From DATAOG01 sp963782885 (GTDB taxonomy: Bacteria > Pseudomonadota > Alphaproteobacteria > Geminicoccales > Geminicoccaceae): DNA of 64,000 nt. Shown piece by piece: positions 34,411 to 44,421 of the stretch. The stretch is taken from the NCBI GenBank assembly GCA_963782885.1, contig CAWALL010000024.1, positions 1 to 64,000 of the forward strand, given 5' to 3'. The notes under the pieces were generated by a model that made no database searches, was not told the origin of the DNA, and saw only the letters and a list, made by a program, of their open reading frames with translations. Made by a program: the position numbers and the translations under genes. The first letter of the stretch is position 1. The number at the start of each line of letters is the position of its first letter.

Positions 34411-35691
34411 ATGACCAGCGACCCCGCTTCGCTCTCCCGAGCCCCCCACGAGCCCTGGCAGTCGCTGGAGCGTTGCTGGCAGAGCCGGCTCGACGCCACG
34501 CGCCGCTACGGCTTCCGGGGCGACCTGTTCTATAAGATCGCGCTCCGCGAGCCGGGCGGCGCCGGGCTCGCGCGCCGGCAGGATCTGCCGGGCGAGGTCG
34601 GCATGCTCGAGCGCTCCCGCGGCATTCCCGGGGTTCCCCAGGTGATCGAATGGCAGCAGGCTTCGGGCTGGTCGGTCCTGGTCACCAGACGGCAGCGCGG
34701 CCAGCCGCTCTCGCAGCTCGACCTCGGCTGGGGACGGCTGCTATGGCTGACGCTGCGACTCGCCATCCTGGTCGTGCGCCTGGCCAGGCGCGGCGTCAGC
34801 CATGACGACCTCCGGCCCGAGAACATCCTGGTCGACCCGGCCGGCCGGCTGCAGCTGATCGACTTCGATCAGGCGAGCTCCGGCCCGCCCCTGGTCTGCC
34901 TCGGCCGCAGCCTGCTCGGGCTGCGGCTGGGCGGCGGGCCGGTCGGCAACACGGTCCTGGCGCCCATGCGCGAGGCCCTGCAGGCGCGCCTGCCGCCGGC
35001 GGTCGTCCGTCGTCTCGCGCGCCGCCGCCGGCCGGGCGCGACCGGCTTGCCGGCGCTGCCGCCGGTCGCCAGTCCGGACATGCGCGCGCTCGAGGCGGCC
35101 TGGCGGCGGGCGGCCCGGGCCGCCGCGAACTCGCCCGGGCGGGTGATCGCCTACCATGAGCTCGAGGTCGACGGCTTGATCTTTCCGGGCGAGCGGCCCT
35201 GGGCCGAGCGTTGGCGGTACCTGCGCGCGATCACCGACTACCGCGGCAAGCGCGTGCTCGAGCTCGGCTGCAACCAGGGGCTGCTCTCGATCTTCTTGCT
35301 CAAGGATGCGGGCGCGCGGGCCGCGCTCGCGGTCGACCAGGACCCCCTGATCCTCGAGGCCGCCGCCGAAACCGCCGGCGCGTTCCAGGTGCAACCCGAG
35401 TTCCGGCGGATCGATTTCGACGGCGACCTCGAGTGGGAGGCGGAGCTCGCGGCGTTCCGGCCCGACGTCGTGTTCGCGCTCAGCGTCGCCCATTGGCTCC
35501 GGGACCAGGCCCGGTTCCTGAAGTTCCTCGGCCGCTTCGAGGAGCTGATCTACGAGGGCCACGACAGCGCGCGGATCGAGCGCCGGCGGCTCGCCGCCGC
35601 CGGCTTCGAGGCGATCGAGCTGGTCTGCAGCAGCGAGCGCGGCCGCCCGGTCCTGCACTGCCGCAAGCGCCCCCTCGCGGGCGAAATCTGA
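34411..35691 (+). CDS. Kinase-methyltransferase fusion protein (possible glycan chain terminator)
   Basis: A 426-aa two-domain protein. Residues ~30-165 form a compact protein-kinase-like domain: Lys42 in LFYKIAL, an acidic residue near 62-67, the catalytic loop HDDLRPEN at 131-138, and IDFDQA at 150-155 in place of DFG. Residues ~245-420 form a class I SAM methyltransferase with motif I VLELGCNQG (282-290) and 'ALAVDQDP'. E. coli O9a WbdD, which caps O-polysaccharide with methyl phosphate, has the same two activities in the opposite order plus a coiled coil. Next to a polysaccharide operon, a chain-terminating or sugar-modifying role is attractive. This is inference. Confidence 0.75.
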   Translation: MTSDPASLSRAPHEPWQSLERCWQSRLDATRRYGFRGDLFYKIALREPGGAGLARRQDLPGEVGMLERSRGIPGVPQVIEWQQASGWSVLVTRRQRGQPLSQLDLGWGRLLWLTLRLAILVVRLARRGVSHDDLRPENILVDPAGRLQLIDFDQASSGPPLVCLGRSLLGLRLGGGPVGNTVLAPMREALQARLPPAVVRRLARRRRPGATGLPALPPVASPDMRALEAAWRRAARAAANSPGRVIAYHELEVDGLIFPGERPWAERWRYLRAITDYRGKRVLELGCNQGLLSIFLLKDAGARAALAVDQDPLILEAAAETAGAFQVQPEFRRIDFDGDLEWEAELAAFRPDVVFALSVAHWLRDQARFLKFLGRFEELIYEGHDSARIERRRLAAAGFEAIELVCSSERGRPVLHCRKRPLAGEI

Positions 35692-35775
35692 CCGGCAGAC
35701 GGCTTGTGCGTCCGGGCACCGGGTTTCTTCGGACGCGCATCTGAGCTATCAGGGCCCGCGGCATGGAGGGCGATG

Positions 35776-36564
35776 ATGGCGCTCGGCGAGGACCACGTTG
35801 CTGCCGCCTGGGACGCGAACGCCGCAACCTGGGTCGAGCACGTGCGCGCCGGCTACGACCTCTATCGCGAGGCCTTCACGATGCCGGCGTTCCTCGCGTT
35901 CTGCCCCGATCTCGACGGGCTGCGGGTGATCGATCTCGGCTGTGGCGAGGGCCACAACACGCGCGCGCTGGCGCGCCGGGGCGCAAAGATGACCGGGGTC
36001 GACCTGTCGCCCCGGATGATCGCGGCCGCGCGCGCGAGCGAGCTGGCCCTGCCGCTCGGCATCGCCTATCAGGTCGGCTCGTTCACGCGCCTGGAGTTCT
36101 GCGCAGACGTGAGCTTCGATGGCGCGGTCTCGACCATGACGCTGATGGACAGCCCCGACTTCGGCGCGGCGGCGCGCGCCGCCCACCGGGTGCTGCGGCC
36201 CGGCGGTGGCTTCTGGTTCAGCGTGCTCCATCCCTGCTTCGTCACCGCGGCCACGAAATGGCTGCGCGATGCGCGCGGGCGCGAGACCGGCCTCGCGGTC
36301 GCCGACTATTTCTCGGACCAGGCCTACGTCGAGCATTGGCGGTTCTCGAAGGCGCCCGAGACCGCCGGTGCTGAGCCGTTTCAGGTCCCGCGCTTCGGCC
36401 GCCGGCTGGAGGACTACGTCAACGGCCTGTGCGCGGCAGGCTTCCGGATCGCGCGGCTCGCCGAGCCGCGCCCGACGGCGGCGCAGTGCGCCGCGCACCC
36501 CTGGCTCGCCCGCTGGCGCCGGCATGCCGCCCTGGTGCTGCTGATCGCGGCGACCAAGGCCTGA
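35776..36564 (+). CDS. Class I SAM-dependent methyltransferase
   Basis: A 262-aa methyltransferase of the Methyltransf_11/25 type. Motif I is VIDLGCGEGHNTRALA, followed by 'MTGVDLSPRMIAAAR' with the acidic SAM-ribose ligand, a 'FDGAVSTMTLMD' motif, and 'AHRVLRPGGGFWFSVLHPCF'. The start choice is ATG 35776, 5 nt after GGAGGG; the ATG immediately before it (35773) is also possible. The substrate is unknown. It ends close to a convergent, degraded phosphoesterase gene. Confidence 0.88.
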   Translation: MALGEDHVAAAWDANAATWVEHVRAGYDLYREAFTMPAFLAFCPDLDGLRVIDLGCGEGHNTRALARRGAKMTGVDLSPRMIAAARASELALPLGIAYQVGSFTRLEFCADVSFDGAVSTMTLMDSPDFGAAARAAHRVLRPGGGFWFSVLHPCFVTAATKWLRDARGRETGLAVADYFSDQAYVEHWRFSKAPETAGAEPFQVPRFGRRLEDYVNGLCAAGFRIARLAEPRPTAAQCAAHPWLARWRRHAALVLLIAATKA

Positions 36565-36618
36565 GCGTTCGGGAGGCCTTGACCGTCGCGGCAGAAAAGT
36601 CCGGGCTCCGGCGCGGCC

Positions 36619-38182
36619 CTACAATTCAGAGCGTTGGTCAGGTCGGCCAGCGGCGGATTGCCGTGAGCGGCGATCCCCTCGTCACGCCGCTTGATGCCTT
36701 CGAGGGTCGGCAGGTCGAAGCGGCGGGTGATGAGGCGCAGGATCGAGGTCGTGTCGTAGGGCGTGTGATCGACGAAGCCGCGCTTGGCGAACGGCGACAC
36801 GATGATCGCCGGAATGCGCGAGCCGGGGCCCCAGCGGTCACCTTTGGGCGGGGCGACGTGGTCCCAGATGCCGCCGCTCTCGTCGTAGGTGACGATCACC
36901 AGCATGTGGTCCCATTGCGGGCTGCGCTCGAGGTGATCGATCAGGTCGGCGATGTGCCGGTCGCCGGCGGTGATGTTGGCCTAACCGGAGTGCTCGTTGA
37001 GATTGCCCTGGGGCTTGTAGAACGCGACCTGCGGAAGCTCGCCCGCGTCGATGGCCTTGATGAATTCAGTTCCGCCCAGACCACCGTCGCGCAGGTGCTC
37101 GGCCCGCTGCTGGGTCCCGGGGGCGAAGCTCTTGAGTAGTTGAAGGGTTGATGATGGTACTGGAAGTTCGGCACCGGCTTCTCGTTGCCGTGGTCGAGCA
37201 CGTACTGCCAGGCGCCGCCGTAATAGGCCCAGCTCACGCCCTGGGCGCTGAGGAGGTCGCCGATCGTGGGCTGGGTCTGGGGCGGCATCGTGGTCGCGGC
37301 GCTCGGATCGGCGAGGCGCGGATCGCCACCCGGCGCCGGCTTGTTGGCGCTCGGCTGATAGGGCGGCTGCATCGTGTTGACGGCGTAGAAGTCGGGGGTG
37401 AGATTGCCGTCGGCCACGAACTTGGGCGGCCCGTCGAGCGCGGACTTGGGTGAATTGGCGGCCAGCATGAGGGTGACGCCATCGGGGTCGACCGCGGCGA
37501 TCGTGGGCTTGGCCAGGCTCTGATCCGCGTTCGGATAGTAGAGCGCGCAGGCGCAGGCCAGCCAGATGTGGTTGAGGAACGAGCCGCCGAACGCCCCCAT
37601 GAAGAAGTTGTCGGCGAGCGTGTACTTTTGCGCGACCTGCCACATTTCCATGTTCGAGCGGTCCCAGTGGCTCATGACCAGGGCGCCGCTGTCGGCCCAG
37701 GCGACGAACTTGTCGTTGTTGCCGCCGTCGATCTGCATCTGGTTCTGGTAGAAGCGATGCCAGAGGTCGGTGGTGGTGATACCGAGCGGCTGGGCGAAGC
37801 CGTTCGGGTCGTCGACCGCGAACGGCGCATTCGGCAGATGCTCGGTCTGCGCCTCGGTGACCGGCGGCCTCACGCCCTTGGCCGTGAGCCCTTCCCAGAT
37901 CGGCGGCAGCTCATTCAACGCCGTGCCGTCGCGATCGACCTGGGTCATGCTGGCCGGGGTCGCATTGGTGAGGCCGTCGGCGCCGGGGAAGCTGCCGTAA
38001 AGATTGTCGAAGCTCCGGTTCTCGGCAAAGATCACGACAACGTTCTGGATCTCGTCCAGGCTCGGCGTCGCTGCCATCTGGGCGGCTTCGCCCTGGCTTC
38101 GCTGACCGGCGCGGCCGGCGAGCAGGGGTGTTATGCCGAGCAGGGCGCCGGCGGCCGCTTGCGCCAGTGCACGTTTCCTCAT
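36619..38182 (-). pseudogene. AcpA-type phosphoesterase (acid phosphatase/phospholipase C family), disrupted
   Basis: An exported phosphoesterase of the PLC/AcpA family (PF04185): signal peptide from ATG 38182 (after GGAGG), then 'VVVIFAENRSFDNLYGSFPG' with the catalytic region, and C-terminal 'LVIVTYDESGGIWDHVAPP' and 'PAIIVSPFAKRGFVDHTPYDTTSILRLI'. Three lesions break it. There is a one-base loss near 37136-37142 (frame changes after QPFNY, continuing LKSFAPGTQQRAEHL). There is an in-frame TAG at 36981-36983 where the family expects an aromatic residue. A further shift near 36621-36624 moves the natural stop. All parts remain recognisable, so decay is recent or the lesions are sequence errors. 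Confidence 0.85.
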
Positions 38183-38405
38183 CAAGGCCTCCCCCGAGTG
38201 GGGCCGCATCGCCGATCGCGACCAGCGCGTGCCCGCGTGATGTAGGGCGATGTCAGGACGGTAGACGGCGATTAAAGCGGCGGCTCGGCGCGCGCGCAAC
38301 TACTTCGGGCTGATTCGAAGATACCGGCGGGAACGCTGGACGCGCTCTTGCCGGCCGCTGAGCGCCCGGCCTATCCTGCGCCCCGGGCACTCTCGGGGGG
38401 ACGCC

Positions 38406-39707
38406 ATGCCGGGGCGCTGGCTTTCGGGCCTGGTCGTCATCATGCTGATGGCCGCCGTGATGCCACCAGTATCGGCACCGCCGGGCGCGGCGCTCGCTGC
38501 CAGCGGGCCCGCCGCTGCCGCCAAGCCGCCGGCGGGCGGCATGAGCCGGGCGGAAGTGCGTCGCCGGGCCGCCGGGCTCGCAGCGCTCGGGCGCGAATTG
38601 TTCTTCGATGCCCGGCTGTCGGCGTCCGGCCGCCAGGCCTGCGCCTCCTGCCACGATCCCGAGCACGCCTTCGGGCCGCCCAATGCCGCGGCCGTCTAGC
38701 TCGGCGGCGCCGATCTGCGCCAGCCCGGACTCCGGGCGGTGCCCTCGATCAGATATCTGCAGGTCGTGCCGGCGTTCACCGAGCACTTCTTCGACAACGA
38801 GGACGATGCCGATCCCAGCGTCGACAACGGCCCGACCGGCGGCCTGACCTGGGACGGCCGGGTCGACCGCGGCCACAGCCAGGCGCCGATCCCGCTCCTG
38901 TCGCCGTTCGAGATGGCCAATCCGAGCCCGGACGCGGTGGTTGCCCGCGCGCTGCAGGCGGGCTACGGCAAGGACCTGGAGGCGATCTTCGGCGCGCCGA
39001 TCCTCGACGACCGGGCCGCGGCCTTCGCGGCGATCGTCAAGGTGTTCGAAGTGTTCGAGCAGGACTGGCGGACCTTCTATCCCTACAGCTGCCTATCTTG
39101 CCGGCGCGGCAACGCTGACGCCCGCCGAGCAGCGCGGGCTCGAGCTGTTCGACGACCCGGGCAAGGGCAACTGCGGGGGTTGCCACATCAGCGAGCGCGG
39201 CAACGACGGCACCCCGCCGCAGTTCACCGACTTCGGCCTGATCGCGCTCGGCGTGCCCCGCAACCCGGAAATCCCGGCCAACGCCGACCCGGCCTTTTTC
39301 GACCTGGGCCTGTGCGGACCGCTGCGCACCGATTTCCGGGATCGCGCGGACTACTGCGGCCTGTTCCGGACGCCGAGCTTGCGCAACGTCGCGCTCCGCC
39401 AGTCGTTCTTCCACAACGGCGTCTTCCACGACCTGCGCAAGGCGGTCGAGTTCTACGCCACCCGCGACACCAACCCCGAGCGCTGGTACCCGCGCCAGCC
39501 CGACGGCAGCATCGACAAGTTCGACGACCTGCCGCCGCAATATTGGAAAAACCTGGCGAGGAGCCGCCCTTCGACGGCCGCGCGCCCGGCGACCCGCCGG
39601 CGCTGAACGAGGCCGAGATCGACGACCTGGTCGCCTTTCTCGGGACTCTCACCGACGGCTGGTTCGATCCCGGCGCCCGCACGAATGCTCAGCTCGACCA
39701 GCAATGA
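38406..39707 (+). pseudogene. Dihaem cytochrome c peroxidase/MauG-family protein, disrupted
   Basis: A periplasmic dihaem peroxidase homologue with a signal peptide, a first haem site CASCH, a second CGGCH (about 39175) and 'HNGVFHDLRKAVEFYATRDT'. It is broken by an in-frame TAG at 38697-38699 (family sequence resumes directly with LGGADLRQPGLRAVPS). A frame change near 39090-39100 follows PYS, where several residues also seem lost before AYLAGAATLTPAEQ. Another frame change lies near 39550-39565 (EEPPFDG continues in the earlier frame to the end at 39707). It is divergent from the disrupted AcpA-type gene, as the two are paired in a phosphorus/oxidative locus or only neighbours. Confidence 0.85.
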
Positions 39708-39839
39708 GCGCCTGCTTGGGCGGGCGGCCAGGTGCGGCACCCGATTGGTCAAACTCTCTGAGGGTCATCGGTCTGGACGGATCGGCAAGGCGGATGAGAG
39801 AGCTCTGAGGCCTGAATCGGGCCCGCCCGAGCTCTGCAC

Positions 39840-42174
39840 CTACTCAGCGGCCTGGACCATCCGCTCCGGCTCGTCCTCGATCGCGTCGTAGGCGGCGAGC
39901 GCCGCGAGATTGATCGTCTCCGAGACCGAGGCGTTCATCGACAGGATCTGGACCGGCCTGGACAGGCCGAGCAGGAGCGGCCCGATCACCGTGCCGCCGC
40001 CCAGCTGCTTGAGCAGGCGCGAGGCGATGCTCGCGGTGTGCAGCGCCGGCATGATCAGCACGTTGGCGGGCTCCGACAGGCGGCAGAACGGATACAGCGC
40101 CATCAGCTCGGGATCGAGGGCGACGTCGACCGACATCTCGCCGTCGTACTCGAAGTCGACTTGGCGGCGGTCGAGCTCCTGGACCGCCTCCTGGACACGC
40201 AACGCCTTCTCGATCCGCCGGCTGCCGAAGGTCGAGAACGACAGCAGCGCGACCCTGGGCGTAAAGCCCATGCGGCGCGCGGCATGCGCGGTCTGGATCG
40301 CGATCTCGGCGAGCTCGACCGGGGTCGGCAGCTCGTGCACGCTGGTGTCGGCGATGAACACGGTGCGGCCGCGCGCCAGCATCATCGTGAGCCCGAGCAG
40401 GCGCTCGCCGGGCTTCGGATCGATCACCCGGCGGACGTCGCGCAGCACGGCTATGTAGTTGCGGGTCAGGCCGGTCACCATGGCATCGGCGTCGCCCGCC
40501 GCAACCATGCAGGCGCCGAACACGTTGCGGTCCTGGTTGACCAGCCGCTGGCAGTCGCGGAACAGCAGGCCCGCGCGCTGGTTGCGCTGGTAGAGGAACT
40601 CGGCGTAGGCGCGGTTCTTGGTCGACAGCCTGGCATTGTGGATCTCCAGGCAGCCATCCGGCAGGTTGAGGCCGATCGCGTGGGCGGTCTCATGGATCCG
40701 CTCCTCGCGGCCGATCAGGACCGGCGTGCCCAGCCCGTAGTTGTGCCAGGAGAGCGCCGCCCGGATCGTCTTCTCCTCCTCGCCCTCGGCGAACACCACC
40801 CGCTTCGGGTGGGCGCGCACCCGGTCGATGATCAGCTGCATGCGGCTCGCGGTCGGGTCGAGGCGGGCGCGCAGCTGGTCGCAGTACTGCTCGCGATCGC
40901 CGATCGGCAGGCGGGCGACGGCGCTGCTCATCGCCGCCTGCGCGACCGCCGCCGGCACCGCGATGATCAGGCGCGGGTCGAACGGGGTCGGGATCAGATA
41001 GTTCGGCCCGTAGCGCAGCCGTGCGGCCGCGGTAGGCGGCGCTGACCTCGTCGGGCACGTCCTCGCGGGCGAGCGCGCCGATCGCATAAGCCGCGGCGAT
41101 CTTCATCGAATCGTTGATCGTGGTCGCGCGCACGTCGAGCGCGCCGCGGAAGATGTACGGAAAGCCCAGGACATTGTTGACCTGGTTCGGGTAGTCGGAG
41201 CGGCCGGTGGCGATGAGCGCGTCCGGGCGCGCCTCCTTCAGGACCTCGGGCATGATCTCGGGATCGGGGTTGGCCATCGCGAACACGATCGGCTGCTTCG
41301 CCATGCCCTTGGCCATCTCGGGGCTGAGCGCGCCCTTGGCCGAGAGGCCGAAGAAGACGTCGGCGCCGATCAGCGCCTCGGCGAGGGTGCGCGCGTCGGT
41401 GTCGACCGCATGCGCCGACTTCCACTGGTTCATGCCGCTCTCGCGGCCGCGCCAGACGACGCCCTGGGTGTCGCACAGGATCGCATTCTCGTGCGGCAGG
41501 CCCATGGCCTTCAAAAGCTCGATGCAGGCGATCGCGGCGGCGCCGGCGCCGTTGATCACGAGCTTGGCGTCGCGCAGCGAGCGGCCGGTCACGTCGAGCG
41601 CGTTGATCAGTCCGGCGGCGGCGATGATCGCGGTCCCATGCTGGTCGTCGTGGAACACCGGGATGTCCATCGCCTCGCGCAGCCGCTGCTCGATGATGAA
41701 GCAGCCGGGGGCTTTGATGTCCTCGAGGTTGATGCCGCCGAAGGTCGGCCCGAGCAGGCGCACGCAGGCGACGAAGGCGTCGACATCCTCGGTGTCGACC
41801 TCGAGGTCGATCGCGTCGATGTCGGCGAAGCGCTTGAACAGGACCGACTTGCCCTCCATCACCGGTTTGGCGGCGAGCGCGCCGAGATTGCCAAGGCCGA
41901 GGACCGCGGTGCCGTTCGAGATCACCGCCACCAGATTGCCCTTGACGGTGTAGTCGTAGACCTTGGAGGGATCGGCCTTGATCGCGAGGCAGGGTGCGGC
42001 CACCCCCGGGGAATAGGCGAGCGACAGGTCGCGCTGGGTGGTCAGAGGCTTGGTCGGCGTAATCTCGATCTTGCCGGGCCGGCCGCTCCGGTGCATCTCG
42101 AGCGCTTCGTCGTCGGTCACCGAGATGGCGTCGGTCCGGTCTTCGATGGCCGCGGTGTCGTACGGAGTGCTCAC
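39840..42174 (-). pseudogene. maeB: NADP-dependent malic enzyme with phosphotransacetylase-like domain, frameshifted
   Basis: A hybrid MaeB-type enzyme. The N-terminal malic enzyme half (from ATG 42174) has 'LAYSPGVAAPCLAIKADP', 'DIPVFHDDQHGTAIIAAA' and 'INGAGAAAIACIELL'. The C-terminal phosphotransacetylase-like half (regulatory in MaeB) has 'RVVFAEGEEEKTIRAAL' and ends in 'LAAYDAIEDEPERMVQAAE'. The reading frame changes by one base near 41020-41034: the upstream frame has VPDEVSAAY, the other has ARLRYGPNYLIPTPFDPRLI. No other lesion is seen. In an intact gene it converts malate to pyruvate plus NADPH. A single indel in a conserved metabolic gene could be a sequencing error. Confidence 0.88.
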
Positions 42175-42421
42175 CTTCGGTCTCCCTGACGCTCCCGGCC
42201 GCCGCTCGCGCGGTCCGATCGACGCCGGCGGTGGAACGGGAGTTGGTGAGGGTAGCCCCTCAGGCGCAAGCTCGTCAAACGCCGCCGCACCGCCGAGTGT
42301 CGGGCGAAGCGCCCCTGTTCCCAGCGCTCGAGGCTGGAGTGCGCAAGGGAACTATGGACGGGAGGTCGAAGATTGGCATGCTGGTCATCAGAGCTCAGCA
42401 GAGGGCCATGAGCTCGGAGAC

Positions 42422-43072
42422 ATGCAGGAACCGATGTCAGGTGTCGATCCGGACCAGCTGCGGCTGATCAGTGCCCGGACGCTCGCCCACTACCGGCGCT
42501 TCGCCGAAGCCTACCGGGTGGGGACCTGGGACCACGACGTACGCCAGAACGTCGACGCCCTGCTCGAGGCGATCGGCGGCCGGCCACCGCTGCGGATTCT
42601 CGATCTCGGCTGCGGCCCCGGGCGCGACCTGATCGCCTTTCGCGACCTCGGCCACGAGCCGGTCGGGCTCGACGGTTGCCCGGAGTTCGTCCGGATGGCC
42701 GCCAGCGTGTCGGGCCGTCCGGTCTGGCAGCAGGACCTGCTGGCGCTCGACCTGCCCGCCGGCCGGTTCGACGGCGTGTTCGCCAACGCGGTCCTGTTCC
42801 ACGTCCCGAGCCAGGCGCTGCCGGAGGTTCTCGCGAACCTGTGGGCGACGCTCAGGCCCGGCGGCGTGCTGCTCGCCTCCAACCCGCGGGGCGCCAACGA
42901 GGAAGGCTTCGCCGACGGTCGCTATGCCTGCTTCTACGATTTTCCCACCTGGCGCTGGCTGCTCGAGGAGGCCGGCCTGGAGCTGCTCGACCACTACTAT
43001 CGCCCGCCCGGCAAGCCGCGCCGTCAGCAGCCCTGGCTCGTGACCGTCTGGCGCAAACCGGACGCGGGCTAG
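42422..43072 (+). CDS. Class I SAM-dependent methyltransferase
   Basis: A 216-aa methyltransferase with motif I ILDLGCGPGRDLIAF, 'EPVGLDGCPEFVRMA' and 'LRPGGVLLASNPRGANEEGF'. It is similar in style to small-molecule or ubiquinone/tellurite-type Methyltransf_11 proteins, and the substrate cannot be assigned. ATG 42422 has CGGAGA just upstream; ATG 42434 is an alternative start. It overlaps the convergent EF-hand gene by 4 bp. Confidence 0.85.
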   Translation: MQEPMSGVDPDQLRLISARTLAHYRRFAEAYRVGTWDHDVRQNVDALLEAIGGRPPLRILDLGCGPGRDLIAFRDLGHEPVGLDGCPEFVRMAASVSGRPVWQQDLLALDLPAGRFDGVFANAVLFHVPSQALPEVLANLWATLRPGGVLLASNPRGANEEGFADGRYACFYDFPTWRWLLEEAGLELLDHYYRPPGKPRRQQPWLVTVWRKPDAG

Positions 43073-43614
43073 GGCTCGAGCTGGTCGATCAGCGCCGCGG
43101 GGATGCCTAGCCGGTGCGCGATCGCGGCGCGGTCGACCGCCGCCGGGTCGAGCAGGACCTCGCCGAGCGGCCGCTGGTCGAGGTGGACGTCGGCCAGGAG
43201 CTCGCTCCGGCTGATCAGACCGTCGTGATTGCTGTCGTAGAGCCCCAGCAGCTTCTCGATGCCGATCGAATCGACCAGCAGCAGGCCGAACGTCAGGCTC
43301 GAGCGCTCCGGCCGGCTGAGCTCGTCCGGGTGGCGGAGCATCCAGTCCTCGAGGGCCGTGCGGACGTCGGTCAGCTCGGGGACCGAGAGCTCACGGTCGC
43401 CGTTCGCATCGGCGAACCCCCAGGCGAGGGCCACGCATTGCGCGGCCGGCCGTTGCTCGCAGACCGGCTGGCTCGTGCGCATGAACTGATCGAAGGCCGC
43501 CGCCCGACCATCGACGCCATCGACGCTCGCAGCCGCTGCCGGCGCGATCGCCAGCAGCGCCAGCGCGCTGATCAGAAGCGGCCTGACGCGGCCGCCCGTG
43601 GTTCGCTTCACCAA
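43069..43614 (-). CDS. Secreted EF-hand calcium-binding protein
   Basis: A 181-aa exported protein with a signal peptide (ALLAIAPAAAAS). It has two EF-hand loops: DANGDRELSVPE (about residues 69-80) and DSNHDGLISRSE (about 126-137), with Asp/Asn at positions 1, 3, 5 and Glu at 12. Two Cys (VCEQRPAAQC) can pair. It is probably a periplasmic calcium sensor or buffer. It is transcribed alone with a convergent 4-bp overlap at the 3' end. Confidence 0.85.
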   Translation of the reverse strand: MVKRTTGGRVRPLLISALALLAIAPAAAASVDGVDGRAAAFDQFMRTSQPVCEQRPAAQCVALAWGFADANGDRELSVPELTDVRTALEDWMLRHPDELSRPERSSLTFGLLLVDSIGIEKLLGLYDSNHDGLISRSELLADVHLDQRPLGEVLLDPAAVDRAAIAHRLGIPAALIDQLEP

Positions 43615-43800
43615 TGCGTGAGCCCTTCGTGAGGTGGAGCATCGCTCTCCCGGCCGGAGGGCACTGGAAGACGCGCCCGGCCCCGCTCCGCCTTAGCCCC
43701 CGGGAATAAATCGTGCAACGGAACCGTCTGGCTAGCGGACGGTTCCCAAGGGCGCCGGAAGTCTGCAACATGCCGCCGTGACCTAGAGGGAGGATGATTC

Positions 43801-44292
43801 ATGCCGTGCTTCACCGCTCGGATCTTCGCCGCGATGCTCGTGCTCGCGACCGGGCTCGGCGCGGCGGTCGCTTTGGCCGCCGACGAGCCCGCGAACGTCG
43901 TCAAGTACCGCAAGCACTTCATGGACGCCAACGGCGCCCACCTCGCGATGATCGCCTCGGTGGTCAAGGGCGAGGTCAGCCTGAGCGACCAGATCCCCGC
44001 CTACGCCAACGCTGTGGCCGAGCAGGGCAAGCTGCTCACCGCCAACCTGAAGCAGCTGTTCCCCGAAGGCACCGCCAAGGGCGAGACCGCGGAGAAGTCC
44101 GCGGCTCTGCCGGTGATCTGGCAGAAGTGGAGCGACTTCGAGCAGGCGGCGCAGAAGTTTCAGCAGGAGAGCGCCAAGTTCGCCGAGGTCGCGCAAGACG
44201 GCGACATGACCGCGATCGCCCAGCAGCTGGGCGCGCTCGGCAAGCAGGGCTGCGGCGGTTGCCATCAGGACTTCCGCGAAAAGCAGCAATAA
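43801..44292 (+). CDS. Cytochrome c' family protein
   Basis: A 163-aa periplasmic four-helix-bundle c-type cytochrome. The signal peptide is 'MLVLATGLGAAVALAA'. The haem-binding CGGCH sits near the C-terminus (about residues 153-157), as in cytochrome c', after four amphipathic helices. The family binds NO and CO and mitigates nitrosative stress or transfers electrons. The start follows GAGGGAGG (43788-43795), a strong ribosome site. Two perfect hairpins downstream likely terminate it. Confidence 0.9.
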   Translation: MPCFTARIFAAMLVLATGLGAAVALAADEPANVVKYRKHFMDANGAHLAMIASVVKGEVSLSDQIPAYANAVAEQGKLLTANLKQLFPEGTAKGETAEKSAALPVIWQKWSDFEQAAQKFQQESAKFAEVAQDGDMTAIAQQLGALGKQGCGGCHQDFREKQQ

Positions 44293-44337
44293 GTTCCGAA
44301 CCTCACGCGCCTCGCCTCCAGACGGGGCGCGACCGTT

Positions 44338-44360
44338 GCTGCCGGGCAACGCCCGGCAGC
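44338..44360 (+). terminator. Perfect hairpin after cytochrome c' gene
   Basis: The inverted repeat GCTGCCGGGC-AAC-GCCCGGCAGC lies 46 bp after the stop. No T-run follows, so termination would need assistance. Confidence 0.5.
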
Positions 44361-44365
44361 TGGTG

Positions 44366-44399
44366 GCGGGCGCTGTGTGACGCGCGCCACAGCGCCCGC
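44366..44399. repeat. Second perfect inverted repeat
   Basis: 12-bp arms (GCGGGCGCTGTG with its exact complement at 44388-44399) enclose a 10-nt loop. It directly follows the previous hairpin. Confidence 0.6.
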
Positions 44400-44411
44400 G
44401 CGTGCCCGGAG

Positions 44412-44421
44412 CTATCCCGAA
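44412..44421 (+). promoter_or_regulatory. CTATCCCGAA motif before ABC permease
   Basis: This copy of the motif shared with the 8.7-10.2 kb locus lies 266 bp upstream of the permease start. The extended match (CTATCCCGAAAGCCAGG) is closest to the copy at 10180 (CTATCCCGAAGCCAGAG). Regulatory role inferred. Confidence 0.35.
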
